In this document: piece by piece, positions 1 to 9,105 of the stretch
Position numbering within the stretch: position 1 is the stretch's first letter
Layout: the number at the start of each line of letters is the position of its first letter
NCBI RefSeq assembly: GCF_000308535.1
Contig: NZ_BAFW01000383.1
Coordinates: 1 to 43,634 of the forward strand
Direction: 5' to 3'
Length of the DNA: 43,634 bases
Origin: Nocardia cerradoensis NBRC 101014
GTDB lineage: Bacteria > Actinomycetota > Actinomycetes > Mycobacteriales > Mycobacteriaceae
Program-made: the position numbers and the translations under genes
The notes under the pieces: model-generated
Databases searched by the model: none
The model's input: the letters and a program-made list of their open reading frames with translations, nothing else
What the model was told of the DNA's origin: nothing

Positions 1-3000
1 GGAACCCGCTCCGGGCGCGGCATAACCTGCAGCGGCGACTGAGCGGGGCCGCCACGATGCCGGTTCAGGTAGTCGGCGAGACCCTCGACCGTGGACGCGT
101 CGAACAGATACCGCACCGGCACTTCCCTGCCCAGCGCGAGCTGCAGCCGCGCGCTCACCCTTGTAGCAGTCAACGAGTTTCCACCCAGGGCGAAGAAATC
201 GTCATCGAGTCCCGCTCGGTCTCGACCCAATACCTCCGCGAACGCCTCGGCGATGATCTTTTCGGCCCCCGTCTGTGGCGCCCGGAAAGGCGCGGCGGCA
301 AACATCGGTGCCGGCAAGGCCTGACGGTCGATCTTTCCCGAGGAGGTCAGCGGGAACTCGTCGAGCACCACGATCTGCGCCGGCACCATGTAATCGGGCA
401 ACCACGCGCTCAACCGCCGACGAATGGCGGCGATTTCGAGGTCGGTGTGAGGGTCGTTGGCGTGGACGGTGATTCGACGATCTCCGGTGGCGGGCAGGTA
501 GAGGTCGGTCAGTCGTGGGGCGGGCCGGCGGTGAGGGGCGGAAGAGACGATGAAAACGGCATCGAGGGTGCCGGGGCGGGAGCCCCAGGTGACGGCGACC
601 TGATATCCGGTGATTTCGCCTATCCGATGCAGTTGTTCGGGGGTAGCGGTGTCGGAGATGACGTCGGCTTTCGCGAGTGCGTCGGCTCGCGACAGCCCAT
701 CGGCGAGCGCGCGTTCGATGAGGACATCGGCGATCAGTCCGGTGCGGGGGATGTCGGTAATGCGTACGGTGGCGGGATGTTCGGAGATCAGCTGCGTCTG
801 CAGCCCGCGCAGTCCAGCGAGTCCGGTCCATGTCCGAGTGGGTGCCGTGGCCAGTGAGCGGACCGGCGTCGGCGTTGTGTGGACGATGACGTCGTACCGG
901 TACCGGTTGAGTTCGTTGTCGGCTGCGCCCCGTTTGACCTGAATGTCGAGTCCGGCCACCGACTGATGGCCGGCGGCCCAGCTGGTGAAGAACTCTGGGG
1001 CCACAAGCAATTCGGGTTCGCCGAGGACGGCGAGCTGGACTCGCCGGCGGATCTCGGCGGCGTCGGTGGTGGCGGTGCGGGCCAGCGTGACCGCGGTGTG
1101 GAACGCGCCCTGCAGGGTGTGGTTACGGACGTCGCCGATGAATATCGCCCCACCGGGGGCCAGCAGATCCAGGGCGGCGTCGGTGACCTCGGTCAGGTAA
1201 TCCCGGTTGGGGAAGTACTGGATGATCGAGTTGAGAATGATCGTGTCGAAATCGCCCAGCGGCAGTGCCTCGGTGACGTGAGCCGGCTGGGTCAGCAACT
1301 GGACTCGGTCACGCCACGGGAGCTGCCTCTGCTCGAGCGAGTGCGCGAGATTGTCGATCGCCACCGCCGACACGTCGGTGGCGACATAGTGCTCACAGTG
1401 AGGGGCGAGCTGCGACAGCACCAGCCCGGAGCCGACACCGATCTCCAACACTCGGCGCGGCTGCAGGGCGAGGATCCGATCCACGGTGGCCGAACGCCAC
1501 TCCATCATCTCCTCGAGCGGAATCGGATCATCGGTATAGCTGCTGTTCCAGCCCCGGAAATCCATGCCGAACCCCGACGCCGCCACCTCGGCGTCGTACA
1601 ACTCGTCGTTCATGTGCCGCCACTGTTCGACGATCTCGGCGTCGGCGGTGGTGGTGTGGTCGAGGATGACGTAGGCGATGAGGTGGGCGCCGTTCGTGCT
1701 CCGGTGCATGGTCGCGGCGGCCCGGCTGACCTGCGGGCAGGCCAGCAGCGTGTTCTCGATCTCGCCCAGTTCGATCCGCTGTCCGCGCAGCTTGATCTGA
1801 GTGTCGGCGCGGCCCAGATAATCCAGGGTTCCGGTGGAGGTCCAGCGCACCAGGTCGCCGGTGCGATACATCCGCGCCCCGGCCTCTCCATAGGGATCGG
1901 CCACGAACCGTTCCGCGGTCAACCCCATCCGGCCCACATAGCCGCGCGCCAGCGCGGGCCCGCCCAGATACAGCTCGCCCACCACTCCGACCGGGGTCGG
2001 GTTCAGCCGCGCGTCGAGGACCAGCGCGCATATCCCCGGCATCGGGATGCCGATGCCGACCGGCTGCCCGGCCGACAACGACGCGAGGGTGGCACCGATG
2101 GTGGTCTCGCTGGGGCCGTAGCCGTTGAACATCCGCCGTCCCGGCGCCCAGACGGCCACCAACTCCCCCGGGCAGGCCTCACCGGTGGTGATCACCGTGC
2201 CCACCCGGTCGAGCCGGGTCGGATCCAGCGACGACAGCACGGTCGGGGTCAGCACCGCCGCGCTGACCCGCTGGTCCTCCAGGAACGCGGTCAACGCCTC
2301 CCCGGCATACACCTGCGGCGGTGCCACCACCAGCGCCGCGGCCGACCCGACCGCCCACAGCATGTCGAAGATCGACGCATCGAAGGTCGGCGCGGCCACC
2401 ATCGAAATCCGCGCATCCGCGTCCAATCCGAGCATCGCCCGTTGCGCCGCGGCCAGGCCCAACAGCCCGGCGTGACTGACCGCCACCCCCTTGGGGACAC
2501 CGGTCGATCCCGAGGTGAACATCACATACGCGGTGTTGTCCACTCGCAGCCCGGCCCGCCGATCGGCGTCGGTGATCGGCTCCGCGGACCGCTCGGACAC
2601 ATCCCGAGCGTCGACGCGCACGACCGGACGCGCCGCGGCACCGGCCACCGCGTCCGACCCGCAAGCGACCACGCATACCGCCCCCACCGCGTCCAGCACC
2701 GTGGTGATCCGCTCGACCGGGTGGGCCTGGTCCAGTGGCACATACACTCCGCCGGCTTTGGCCACCGCCCACCACGCCACGACCAACTCCACGCAGCGAG
2801 CCATCGCCACGCCCACCGCGCACTCCGGACCCACGCCCGCCTCGATCAGTACCCGCGCCAACCTCGTCGACCACTGGTCGAGCTCGCGATACGACACCTC
2901 CCGGGCGCCGTCGACGACCGCCGGCGCGTCCGGGCAGGCCGCCACCGCCGCGGCCAGCAACTGCGGCGCCAACCCGACCGGCGCTGCCACTCGCGCACCG

Positions 3001-4334
3001 GACCACTCCGACAACACCAGATCGCGTTCACCGGTAGCCAGCAGCGAGACCGCTCCCACCGGCACCGACGAATCCGCCACCAGAAGGCGGTCGAACAGCA
3101 TTTCCAGCCGGGTTATGTGCCTGGCGATGTCGTCGGAGTCGTATCGATCCGGATTCCACGTGAACTGAATTCGCGGCGCGCCGTCACCCAGCCGCGGATA
3201 AATGTTGATTGCGCAATCTTGTATGGGATAGGTGGTCAATACGTTGTAGGTCACTTCGGAAGGCCCGAATTGAAGCGGGGCGGCGAAGTCGAGAATGTTG
3301 ATCGCCGGGCCGAATTCGATGTTCATATCGGGCCGGGTCGCCTGGGCGATCAGGTCCGGCCAGCGCCGGAACTGTTGATGCCGCAACGCACCGATCATGG
3401 CCTCGGCCACCCGATCGCTCAGTACACCGATGGTGTCGTCGTCATGGACATCGATGAGCAGCGGCACCATGTTCGACACCATGCCCGTACATCGTTTCAG
3501 CGCCGCGGTCGTCCGTGCCGAAACCGGCAGTGACAACGAGACATGGTGCTGCCCTGTGGTTTTCGCGATGAACACGGCTACGGTCGCGACAATCCTTGCG
3601 ACATCGAAGCGGAGATGCCGGTTCTCCTCGACTCGACGCGGGCACATCAGTTCCCGTATCAGCGGGTGGCGTGGGGCCACCGGCCTGCGCGTACCGCCCA
3701 GGTCGGTGATGTCGAGAGGTTCACGCACAACGGTTTTCCAGTACTCGGCATCGTCTCGACTGCGCGAAGACTGCTGATACTTCCGATCCGCGCTGCGGAT
3801 CAGGTCGAACTCGGAGAAGTCGACTTCGCCGGTAACGGGCGCTGCTCCCGAGTAGACGGCCGCGATGTGCCGCATCAGATTGTCGGCGCCGTACCCGTCC
3901 AAGAGAAGGTGGTGTGTGCGCAGGTAGAAGTACGACAGATCGCCGGTGATGCGCAGCAGTGCGAAGTCGGTGAGTCGGTCACGGGCCAGATCGATCGGCC
4001 GGCGGTAGTCGTCGTCCATCCAGTCGCGAGCGGCGGATTCCGGGTCGCGCTCGGCGCGCAGATCGATACAACGGAGGGTTTGCGGAAACGAGCGGTCGAC
4101 GGTGAAGACCGGTTCGCCGTCGTCGAGGGACAGCCGCGCGCAGGGTGTGCCGAACCGGGTTGCCGCCGATTCGCACGCGAGCATGAGCCTTTCGGCGTCG
4201 ACATCGTGATCGATCGTCAGGAAAGCGGCCACGTTGTAAGGGACTTCGGGCCGGAGTTGTTGGGCAGCCCATATCGACCTTTGAGCGGCGGTTAACGGCC
4301 CGAGTACCTCCAGTTGAGCACCGTAGTTGAGCAT
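1..4334 (-). CDS. Nonribosomal peptide synthetase, first module C-A(N-MT)-PCP, partial
   Basis: Multidomain NRPS starting at 4334 and still open at base 1, so about 1,444 residues are visible and the C-terminus lies outside. A condensation domain comes first (roughly residues 10-440, active-site motif HHLLLDG near 140). The adenylation domain follows (TSGSTGVPKG near 606; A8 motif GQRIELGEIE near 850; LPDYMVP near 1315; SGKIDR near 1330). Between the A8 and A9 motifs sits a SAM methyltransferase of about 380 residues (LEIGVGSG near 960), the usual place of N-methyltransferases that give N-methyl peptide bonds. A carrier domain with LGGNSL near 1383 carries the pantetheine serine. By eye the specificity pocket reads roughly D-A-F-T-I-T-G-I-G-K, which I cannot assign with confidence. 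ATG at 4334 has a GAGGAA ribosome site about 9 bases upstream and the C domain begins at once, so this is module one of this protein. No MbtH-like gene is visible. Confidence 0.93.
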   Translation of the reverse strand, partial: MLNYGAQLEVLGPLTAAQRSIWAAQQLRPEVPYNVAAFLTIDHDVDAERLMLACESAATRFGTPCARLSLDDGEPVFTVDRSFPQTLRCIDLRAERDPESAARDWMDDDYRRPIDLARDRLTDFALLRITGDLSYFYLRTHHLLLDGYGADNLMRHIAAVYSGAAPVTGEVDFSEFDLIRSADRKYQQSSRSRDDAEYWKTVVREPLDITDLGGTRRPVAPRHPLIRELMCPRRVEENRHLRFDVARIVATVAVFIAKTTGQHHVSLSLPVSARTTAALKRCTGMVSNMVPLLIDVHDDDTIGVLSDRVAEAMIGALRHQQFRRWPDLIAQATRPDMNIEFGPAINILDFAAPLQFGPSEVTYNVLTTYPIQDCAINIYPRLGDGAPRIQFTWNPDRYDSDDIARHITRLEMLFDRLLVADSSVPVGAVSLLATGERDLVLSEWSGARVAAPVGLAPQLLAAAVAACPDAPAVVDGAREVSYRELDQWSTRLARVLIEAGVGPECAVGVAMARCVELVVAWWAVAKAGGVYVPLDQAHPVERITTVLDAVGAVCVVACGSDAVAGAAARPVVRVDARDVSERSAEPITDADRRAGLRVDNTAYVMFTSGSTGVPKGVAVSHAGLLGLAAAQRAMLGLDADARISMVAAPTFDASIFDMLWAVGSAAALVVAPPQVYAGEALTAFLEDQRVSAAVLTPTVLSSLDPTRLDRVGTVITTGEACPGELVAVWAPGRRMFNGYGPSETTIGATLASLSAGQPVGIGIPMPGICALVLDARLNPTPVGVVGELYLGGPALARGYVGRMGLTAERFVADPYGEAGARMYRTGDLVRWTSTGTLDYLGRADTQIKLRGQRIELGEIENTLLACPQVSRAAATMHRSTNGAHLIAYVILDHTTTADAEIVEQWRHMNDELYDAEVAASGFGMDFRGWNSSYTDDPIPLEEMMEWRSATVDRILALQPRRVLEIGVGSGLVLSQLAPHCEHYVATDVSAVAIDNLAHSLEQRQLPWRDRVQLLTQPAHVTEALPLGDFDTIILNSIIQYFPNRDYLTEVTDAALDLLAPGGAIFIGDVRNHTLQGAFHTAVTLARTATTDAAEIRRRVQLAVLGEPELLVAPEFFTSWAAGHQSVAGLDIQVKRGAADNELNRYRYDVIVHTTPTPVRSLATAPTRTWTGLAGLRGLQTQLISEHPATVRITDIPRTGLIADVLIERALADGLSRADALAKADVISDTATPEQLHRIGEITGYQVAVTWGSRPGTLDAVFIVSSAPHRRPAPRLTDLYLPATGDRRITVHANDPHTDLEIAAIRRRLSAWLPDYMVPAQIVVLDEFPLTSSGKIDRQALPAPMFAAAPFRAPQTGAEKIIAEAFAEVLGRDRAGLDDDFFALGGNSLTATRVSARLQLALGREVPVRYLFDASTVEGLADYLNRHRGGPAQSPLQVMPRPERV

Positions 4335-4598
4335 GATGACGAATTCCTCGTATGTCCTCGAGGCTTCAAATCCCGGCAACCCGACGACCGATCAAGTGAT
4401 CTCGGGTCGGCTGTGGTGGTGATGGCGATGACACACACTGCGCCCATGCTCGTGGTCACGGGCGTCGATGCCGATCGGTTCAATCGAATGTCCACGCGTC
4501 CGTACTCCTGTCATCTGAGGAGCTGCCGTGGACGCTCGCAGGGAGCCACCTACGATGTGGCCTCACGAGCACCCTACGCCGAACGGGATTGGAAGACA
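4335..4598. other. Gap between NRPS and upstream co-directional gene
   Basis: Stretch of 264 bases between two minus-strand genes. It probably carries the NRPS leader and perhaps its own promoter, since the spacing is too long for tight coupling. I see no convincing terminator or small gene. A 67-codon minus frame starting with GTG at 4495 overlaps the NRPS start and has no protein-like character. Confidence 0.4.
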
Positions 4599-6776
4599 TC
4601 AGAAGTCAGGACCGGATCTGGGCTTGCGGGCAGAACCGGCCACCGCGATCTGCGGGCTTCCGGGCAGAACGGGCGGCTGCCTGCGCAGTTCGAGGGTGAT
4701 CGACGGGTCTGCGTAGCGGGCCAGCGCACGCAGCGCCGACGGGCTGTAGGCGCGCAATGAGCTGATCAACGCGTCGTGCCAGTACGGAATGATCGTCAAC
4801 GGCAGTGCCAACGCCACCATGACGAGGTGCAGCAACGAAGGCGCGCGCGACAAGTCGATGATCAGCAGTTTATCGGCGGCGCGGGTGCCTTCCGCGAACA
4901 CTCGGGCGGCCGGCGGCGGTGGTAGATGGTGCAGGGACAGCGCGAACACGGCGAGGTCGTAGGCCCCGTCGGGTGCGTCGATGGCGGTGGCATCCATCTC
5001 GCGCACGGTGGCCCGTGGATGACTGCCCAGGTCACCGGCGGCGATGGCGGCGACGGATGCGGGCTCGATGTCGGTGACCGTGACGTGCGCGGTAGGATGC
5101 ATCGTCAGCAGCGCCCGCGACAGCCCACCGTGGCCGGACCCGAGTTCGAGGATCTTCGGATCGCGCACGTCGGCGACCTCGTCGAGCACGATGCGCGCGA
5201 GCCTGCGATGTATCCCGAAAGCCCTTTCGCCGCGTTCCAGAGAACGGATTATGCTGCGCTTGCGAGCATCGACGTCGTCACGGTCGAGGTACTCCAGCCG
5301 ATCGGTCTGCAACCGCCGGTCCAGCCACGACGCATCCGGACCACCACGCGGCATGCGGTCGATGTCGAAGACTCCGGTGGCCCTCTCGTTCCCCCTGCTC
5401 TGCGCACCGCCACCGTTCCGCCGTTTCGTCGCCGTTCCGGCTCGGCGGTTGGCCGCGACCAGCCGCCTCAGGAACGAGGGCCGCGCGAGCCGGGCGGGTG
5501 GGTCGACGAAATGCATCACACGAAGCACCGCTTCGGCGACCGCCGGATCGTTCGCGGCGGCTTCCTGCGCCTTGTCGATGGGCCAGTTCAGCAGGCGTCT
5601 CGGCACCCGGCGCCAGCCATCTCCCTGGGACACGGTGAAATCGGTGAACCGATTCCCCCGCCACACGGGGCCGATCTGCTTGGCGGTCGCCTTGAAGAAT
5701 CGCCGGCTCAAGTCGGCGTCGCGCTCGGTCAAGCAGTTTCGCAGCGCCACGGCCTGCAGTGCGGCCATGGTCATGCCCTGCATATAGACCGGGTTGAAGC
5801 TGCAGATCGCATCGCCCATCACCAGCAGCCCCGCTGGAAATTGACGCATCTTGTCGTAGCGTCTCCATGTGCTGGCCGGGTAATGCTGCGCGGACATCGA
5901 GCCGAGCGGCTCGGCGGACCGCAGCGCGGCGATCAGCGAAGGCGGCGCGAATTGCGCGGCGCAGTCGATGACACCGGACAGATCATGGGGAAGTTTGTGC
6001 CCATCCACGCCGAACAAGGTCAGGATCCAGGTGTCGTGCTCGTAGGCCACGGCCACCACCCCGACCGGTCGCTCGGGCAGCGGGCTGATCGAGAAGCCCA
6101 ATTTGTCGCCGACCATGTCGGGCGGAACCCGCAGAAATTGGCTGGCGTAACTCAGATGCACCGGGTAACGCTGCTCGATCGGTCGCTCGCAGCCGAGGTT
6201 GTCGAGAAAAACCGGGGTGTGCGCGGAGCGGCCCATCGCATCGACCACCAGCTCGGCAGTCAGCCCGGTTTCCTCACCTGTGTGGCGGTTGACCACCCGC
6301 GCGCCCGTGACGCGGCGGGCCCGGTCGGTCATCGGCGCGACGACACCATGGCTGTCCAGGACTTTCACGTTGTCGATGGCGCGGACTCGCCGCCTGACAT
6401 GGGAGTCCAAGAATGGCCGGCTGGGTTGATAGACGACCAGCGATGCGGGGTCGGCGTATTTGTCCGAACCGCCGAGTTCGTGCCGGCCCAGCCGGACATA
6501 GACACGCGACGGCTCGTTGGCGAGAACATTCGCGCCTGCGCTGACGAGTTCCTCGAGCAGGCCGGGAAACAGCTGGCCCAGGACATTCGATCCCGTACTC
6601 AGCAGCGCATGGAAATGCCGCGCCTGGGGCACACCTCGACGCTGCTCAGGACCGTCCGGCAGCGGGTCCCGCTCGACGAGTGTGACCTGCTCGTAAAAGT
6701 CCGACAGCACCCGGGCGGCTAATAGCCCGCTCATACTCGCACCGCAGACGATGGCTTGTTGTCCGAGCTTGCTCAT
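4599..6776 (-). CDS. FAD-dependent monooxygenase fused to SAM methyltransferase
   Basis: A 725-residue two-domain enzyme. Residues 1-430 are a PHBH-like flavin oxidoreductase: AIVCGASMSGLLAAR binds the ADP part of FAD, VERD follows at the end of the second strand, and GDAICSFNPVYMQG is the second FAD motif. A linker rich in R, G and N follows. Residues from about 530 to 725 form a class I methyltransferase (LELGSGHGG, VTDIEP, a late FALSLHHLPP strand). I chose ATG 6776 because GGGAG stands six bases before it; the frame extends 35 codons further upstream but that part reads like non-coding sequence. It is co-directional with the downstream NRPS and is probably a tailoring enzyme that hydroxylates or epoxidises a substrate and then methylates it. 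The substrate cannot be read from sequence. Confidence 0.85.
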   Translation of the reverse strand: MSKLGQQAIVCGASMSGLLAARVLSDFYEQVTLVERDPLPDGPEQRRGVPQARHFHALLSTGSNVLGQLFPGLLEELVSAGANVLANEPSRVYVRLGRHELGGSDKYADPASLVVYQPSRPFLDSHVRRRVRAIDNVKVLDSHGVVAPMTDRARRVTGARVVNRHTGEETGLTAELVVDAMGRSAHTPVFLDNLGCERPIEQRYPVHLSYASQFLRVPPDMVGDKLGFSISPLPERPVGVVAVAYEHDTWILTLFGVDGHKLPHDLSGVIDCAAQFAPPSLIAALRSAEPLGSMSAQHYPASTWRRYDKMRQFPAGLLVMGDAICSFNPVYMQGMTMAALQAVALRNCLTERDADLSRRFFKATAKQIGPVWRGNRFTDFTVSQGDGWRRVPRRLLNWPIDKAQEAAANDPAVAEAVLRVMHFVDPPARLARPSFLRRLVAANRRAGTATKRRNGGGAQSRGNERATGVFDIDRMPRGGPDASWLDRRLQTDRLEYLDRDDVDARKRSIIRSLERGERAFGIHRRLARIVLDEVADVRDPKILELGSGHGGLSRALLTMHPTAHVTVTDIEPASVAAIAAGDLGSHPRATVREMDATAIDAPDGAYDLAVFALSLHHLPPPPAARVFAEGTRAADKLLIIDLSRAPSLLHLVMVALALPLTIIPYWHDALISSLRAYSPSALRALARYADPSITLELRRQPPVLPGSPQIAVAGSARKPRSGPDF

Positions 6777-7080
6777 GGCACTCCCTGCCGCAACTCGCCG
6801 TTGTGCTCGTTGGTGAGAAGCTTGCCCGCCTATCCTTCGCCTTATCCAGCAAGCACGAAACAGCGGGTGTACCAGGTTCAATTTGTCGAAGCAATTTCCG
6901 GCGGCCGGCAGACGCCGCGATAAGACCCTGTTCGAACCCGGCCGCCCCTTCGATGCTGTTCGCCCCTGCCGCCCGCCCTCTCCACGTTACCGACGTTGCT
7001 GGTGTGTCGCGGCAGCGGCCGGCAGTCCGGCCTTCCCGGGGGAGCGGCGGCCGGCAATTCCGGGATCACCGCTCGTTCGG
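6777..7080. other. Non-coding stretch, nothing clear
   Basis: About 300 bases between two minus-strand genes. No frame here looks protein-like. A short GGCCGGC-AGT-CCGGCC type inverted repeat near 7018-7034 could be a weak terminator for the small gene upstream. The promoter of the monooxygenase gene probably lies here. Confidence 0.35.
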
Positions 7081-7350
7081 CTACCGCAGCCCCGGGAACG
7101 CCGCGTCGTGCGGGTTGTCTGCTCCTGCCGCGCGAAACTCCGGACGGGAATGTCGATCCCGTCTCGTGGTGAAAGCAGGCTCGGTACCCGCGTCCGTGTA
7201 ATCATCGATGGCCGTGTCGGTGGCGTATTGTCCTCGCGCCCTGCGGATTTCCCTCAGACCGTGAGAGATACAAGCCGCGATCACAGCGATGCCCAGCAAG
7301 CCGACGCAGATCGAGAAGATCAGCTGCCCGTGGGCGCCATCGAGTTTCAT
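7081..7350 (-). CDS. Small single-pass membrane protein, unknown function
   Basis: An 89-residue protein with one hydrophobic segment (about residues 10-30, LIFSICVGLLGIAVIAACIS), followed by a charged, arginine- and aspartate-rich cytoplasmic or secreted tail. The start at 7350 is supported by a strong GAGGAGG site five bases upstream; the longer frame from 7398 would place that site inside the gene. I do not recognise a family. It is divergent from the GlsB-like gene and upstream of the monooxygenase gene in the same direction, but 300 bases away. Confidence 0.55.
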   Translation of the reverse strand: MKLDGAHGQLIFSICVGLLGIAVIAACISHGLREIRRARGQYATDTAIDDYTDAGTEPAFTTRRDRHSRPEFRAAGADNPHDAAFPGLR

Positions 7351-7643
7351 GCAGTCCTCCTCGCTCACCATCGTCGAAGGCGCCTGTCTCTGCGGCATAG
7401 ACGCGGACAGACTGTCGAAACCTCCGACCCGGGACGGGTTCGATGCGCTGCCACCGAGCGATGCGCGTCCGGTACCGGAGGGGCTGTCGAGCCGAACAAG
7501 GTCTATCGCTGCGCGCGAAGTGGGCTGTCACACAGAGTGTTTGGTGTCTTCGATGTCGGTTGGTTGGTCGGCGGGATGCGGGGTATATCGGCGTCGAGCA
7601 CGCTCGGATGCAGAGCGTTTCGACGTTCGAAAGAGGAGATACG

Positions 7644-7919
7644 ATGCTGGGTCTGGGAATTATCGGTTGGATCATCATCGGTGGATTGGCGGGCTGGCTG
7701 GCCAGCAAGATCATGAAAACTGATGCTCAGCAGGGCATTCTGCTCAACATTGTGGTCGGCGTGATCGGCGGCTTCATCGGCGGCTTCCTGCTGAAACTGT
7801 TCGGCGTCGATGTCGAGGGTGGCGGATTGTGGTTCAGCTTCTTCACCTGCCTCGGTGGCGCGGTGGTCTTGTTGTTCCTGGTCGGTTTGGTCACCGGCCG
7901 CGGCCGCGCACTCCGATAA
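7644..7919 (+). CDS. GlsB/YeaQ/YmgE family stress-response membrane protein
   Basis: A 91-residue protein made almost entirely of three membrane segments (MLGLGIIGWIIIGGLAGWLA; the middle NIVVGVIGGFIGGFLL; the last CLGGAVVLLFLVGLV). The glycine pattern GGLAGWLASKIM and the short loop before GGFIGG are typical of the transglycosylase-associated protein family, found in stress-induced inner-membrane proteins; its biochemical role is unknown. ATG 7644 is preceded by AAGAGGAG at ideal distance. It is a single-gene unit closed by a strong hairpin. Confidence 0.88.
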   Translation: MLGLGIIGWIIIGGLAGWLASKIMKTDAQQGILLNIVVGVIGGFIGGFLLKLFGVDVEGGGLWFSFFTCLGGAVVLLFLVGLVTGRGRALR

Positions 7920-7970
7920 GGGCGCCTCGCCCCGGGATCGCACGCGAACCGGCTGTGATGTAAGGGGCGC

Positions 7971-8013
7971 AATGCTGGGCTCGGAGGCCGTCGTAGCCTC
8001 CGAGCCCAGCATT
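7971..8013 (+). terminator. Perfect 18-bp hairpin after GlsB-like gene
   Basis: Arms 7971-7988 and 7996-8013 are perfectly complementary (AATGCTGGGCTCGGAGGC and its reverse complement) around a seven-base loop. There is no T-run, as is common for actinomycete intrinsic terminators. It lies 51 bases after the stop codon. Confidence 0.75.
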
Positions 8014-8123
8014 GTGTCCACCTTCGCGCGCGGGCCGAGGAGAACCGATTCGACCGTTTACCACTATGGAAAACCACGGTCACAGTAGGCTGCTGCCCAT
8101 CGCCGTCTCGATGATGGGAAAGT

Positions 8124-9047
8124 ATGCGCGCTATCGCAATTCACCTCGCCGCGGCCGTGGCCGCCATCGCCGCAGTCGTCGCGTCATTGCAGATCGCGCA
8201 GGTGGCGCACGTTGATCGCAGCCCAGTGCGCCCCACCGCGGCGCAATGCAGCCTGGCACCGACAGCCGGCACCGTCGTACGGACGATCGGTAACAGAATC
8301 TATCGGCTCAACGTTCCCGCCGGCTTGGCCGGACACTCGGTGCCGCTGCTGCTCGCCGAGCATGGGAACGCCAGTAACGCAGCAGATTTCGAGCAGGTCT
8401 CGGGCTGGACTCCCTACGCGGCCGCGCACCACTTCATCGTCGCCTACCCGCAGGGCAACGCCAACAATCTGCCGCTGGATCCCGGTAACGGTCTGGTGGG
8501 CAACGATTGGCAATTCCAGCAGGGCTCGATCGACGTCCAGTTCCTGCGCGCGGTCGTCGCCGACATCGAGGCGAATTGGTGCATCGACTCCGGGCGCGTA
8601 TACAGCAGCGGGTGGTCCGACGGCGGCATCATGTCGCAGCGGTTGGCATGCGACGCCTCCGACGTCTTCGCGGACGTAACCTCCTGGGAGGGAGGAGATC
8701 CCACCCTTCCCAACCCCACCCTGCTGATTCCCAGTCCTCCGTCGCCCTGCACACCGGCTCGACCGATCTCCGTCGAGATCGCCCAGGGACAGATCGACCC
8801 GATCTCCGATCCGCCGGCCGGCGTGGCCAACGTCGGCGCGTGGGTGAATCGCGATGGTTGCCCCGTCCGTCCGGCCCAATCCAGCGACGCCTTCGGCACG
8901 ACGGCCGGCTACGGACCGTGCCGCAGCGGGACCTCCGTGCAGTACCGGGTGGAGAACGGTCAGTTGCACCAGTGGCCGTCCGGTGCGGCCGGCGAGGACC
9001 TGCGAGATCGACTGTGGAACTTCATGTTCGCCACCACACTCCCGTAA
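8124..9047 (+). CDS. Secreted esterase, PHB depolymerase/LpqC-like
   Basis: A 307-residue alpha/beta hydrolase with an N-terminal signal peptide (hydrophobic run about residues 6-30). The nucleophile elbow is GWSDGG near residue 170, in the context VYSSGWSDGG as in polyhydroxybutyrate depolymerase and feruloyl esterase relatives. The oxyanion region reads LLLAEHGN and the C-terminal histidine sits in LHQWPSG. Six or more cysteines suggest disulfides outside the cell. ATG 8124 follows GGGAAAG. Probably hydrolyses short polyesters or aryl esters; the true substrate is unknown. Confidence 0.85.
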   Translation: MRAIAIHLAAAVAAIAAVVASLQIAQVAHVDRSPVRPTAAQCSLAPTAGTVVRTIGNRIYRLNVPAGLAGHSVPLLLAEHGNASNAADFEQVSGWTPYAAAHHFIVAYPQGNANNLPLDPGNGLVGNDWQFQQGSIDVQFLRAVVADIEANWCIDSGRVYSSGWSDGGIMSQRLACDASDVFADVTSWEGGDPTLPNPTLLIPSPPSPCTPARPISVEIAQGQIDPISDPPAGVANVGAWVNRDGCPVRPAQSSDAFGTTAGYGPCRSGTSVQYRVENGQLHQWPSGAAGEDLRDRLWNFMFATTLP

Positions 9048-9055
9048 CGACCGAG

Positions 9056-9105
9056 CGGGCACACTGCCCTGGCGGAGCGACGCCGCAGTGGGATTCCGGT
9101 GCCCG
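9056..9105. terminator. Nested inverted repeats between convergent genes
   Basis: Outer arms CGGGCAC (9056-9062) and GTGCCCG (9099-9105) enclose an inner hairpin CACTGC/GCAGTG (9062-9067 with 9085-9090) extended by GGCG/CGCC. It sits exactly between the stop codons of two convergent genes and could stop transcription from both sides. Confidence 0.5.

Noticed and set aside
879..3533. 884-codon open frame on the plus strand
   Set aside because: Antisense to the NRPS; composition is Arg/Gly/His-rich with no motif, an artefact of high GC.
4292..4495. 67-codon minus-strand frame before the NRPS
   Set aside because: Overlaps the NRPS start out of frame and has no protein-like character, though an AGGAG lies upstream.
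4926..6722. 598-codon plus-strand frame
   Set aside because: Shadow of the monooxygenase-methyltransferase gene; no coherent domain.
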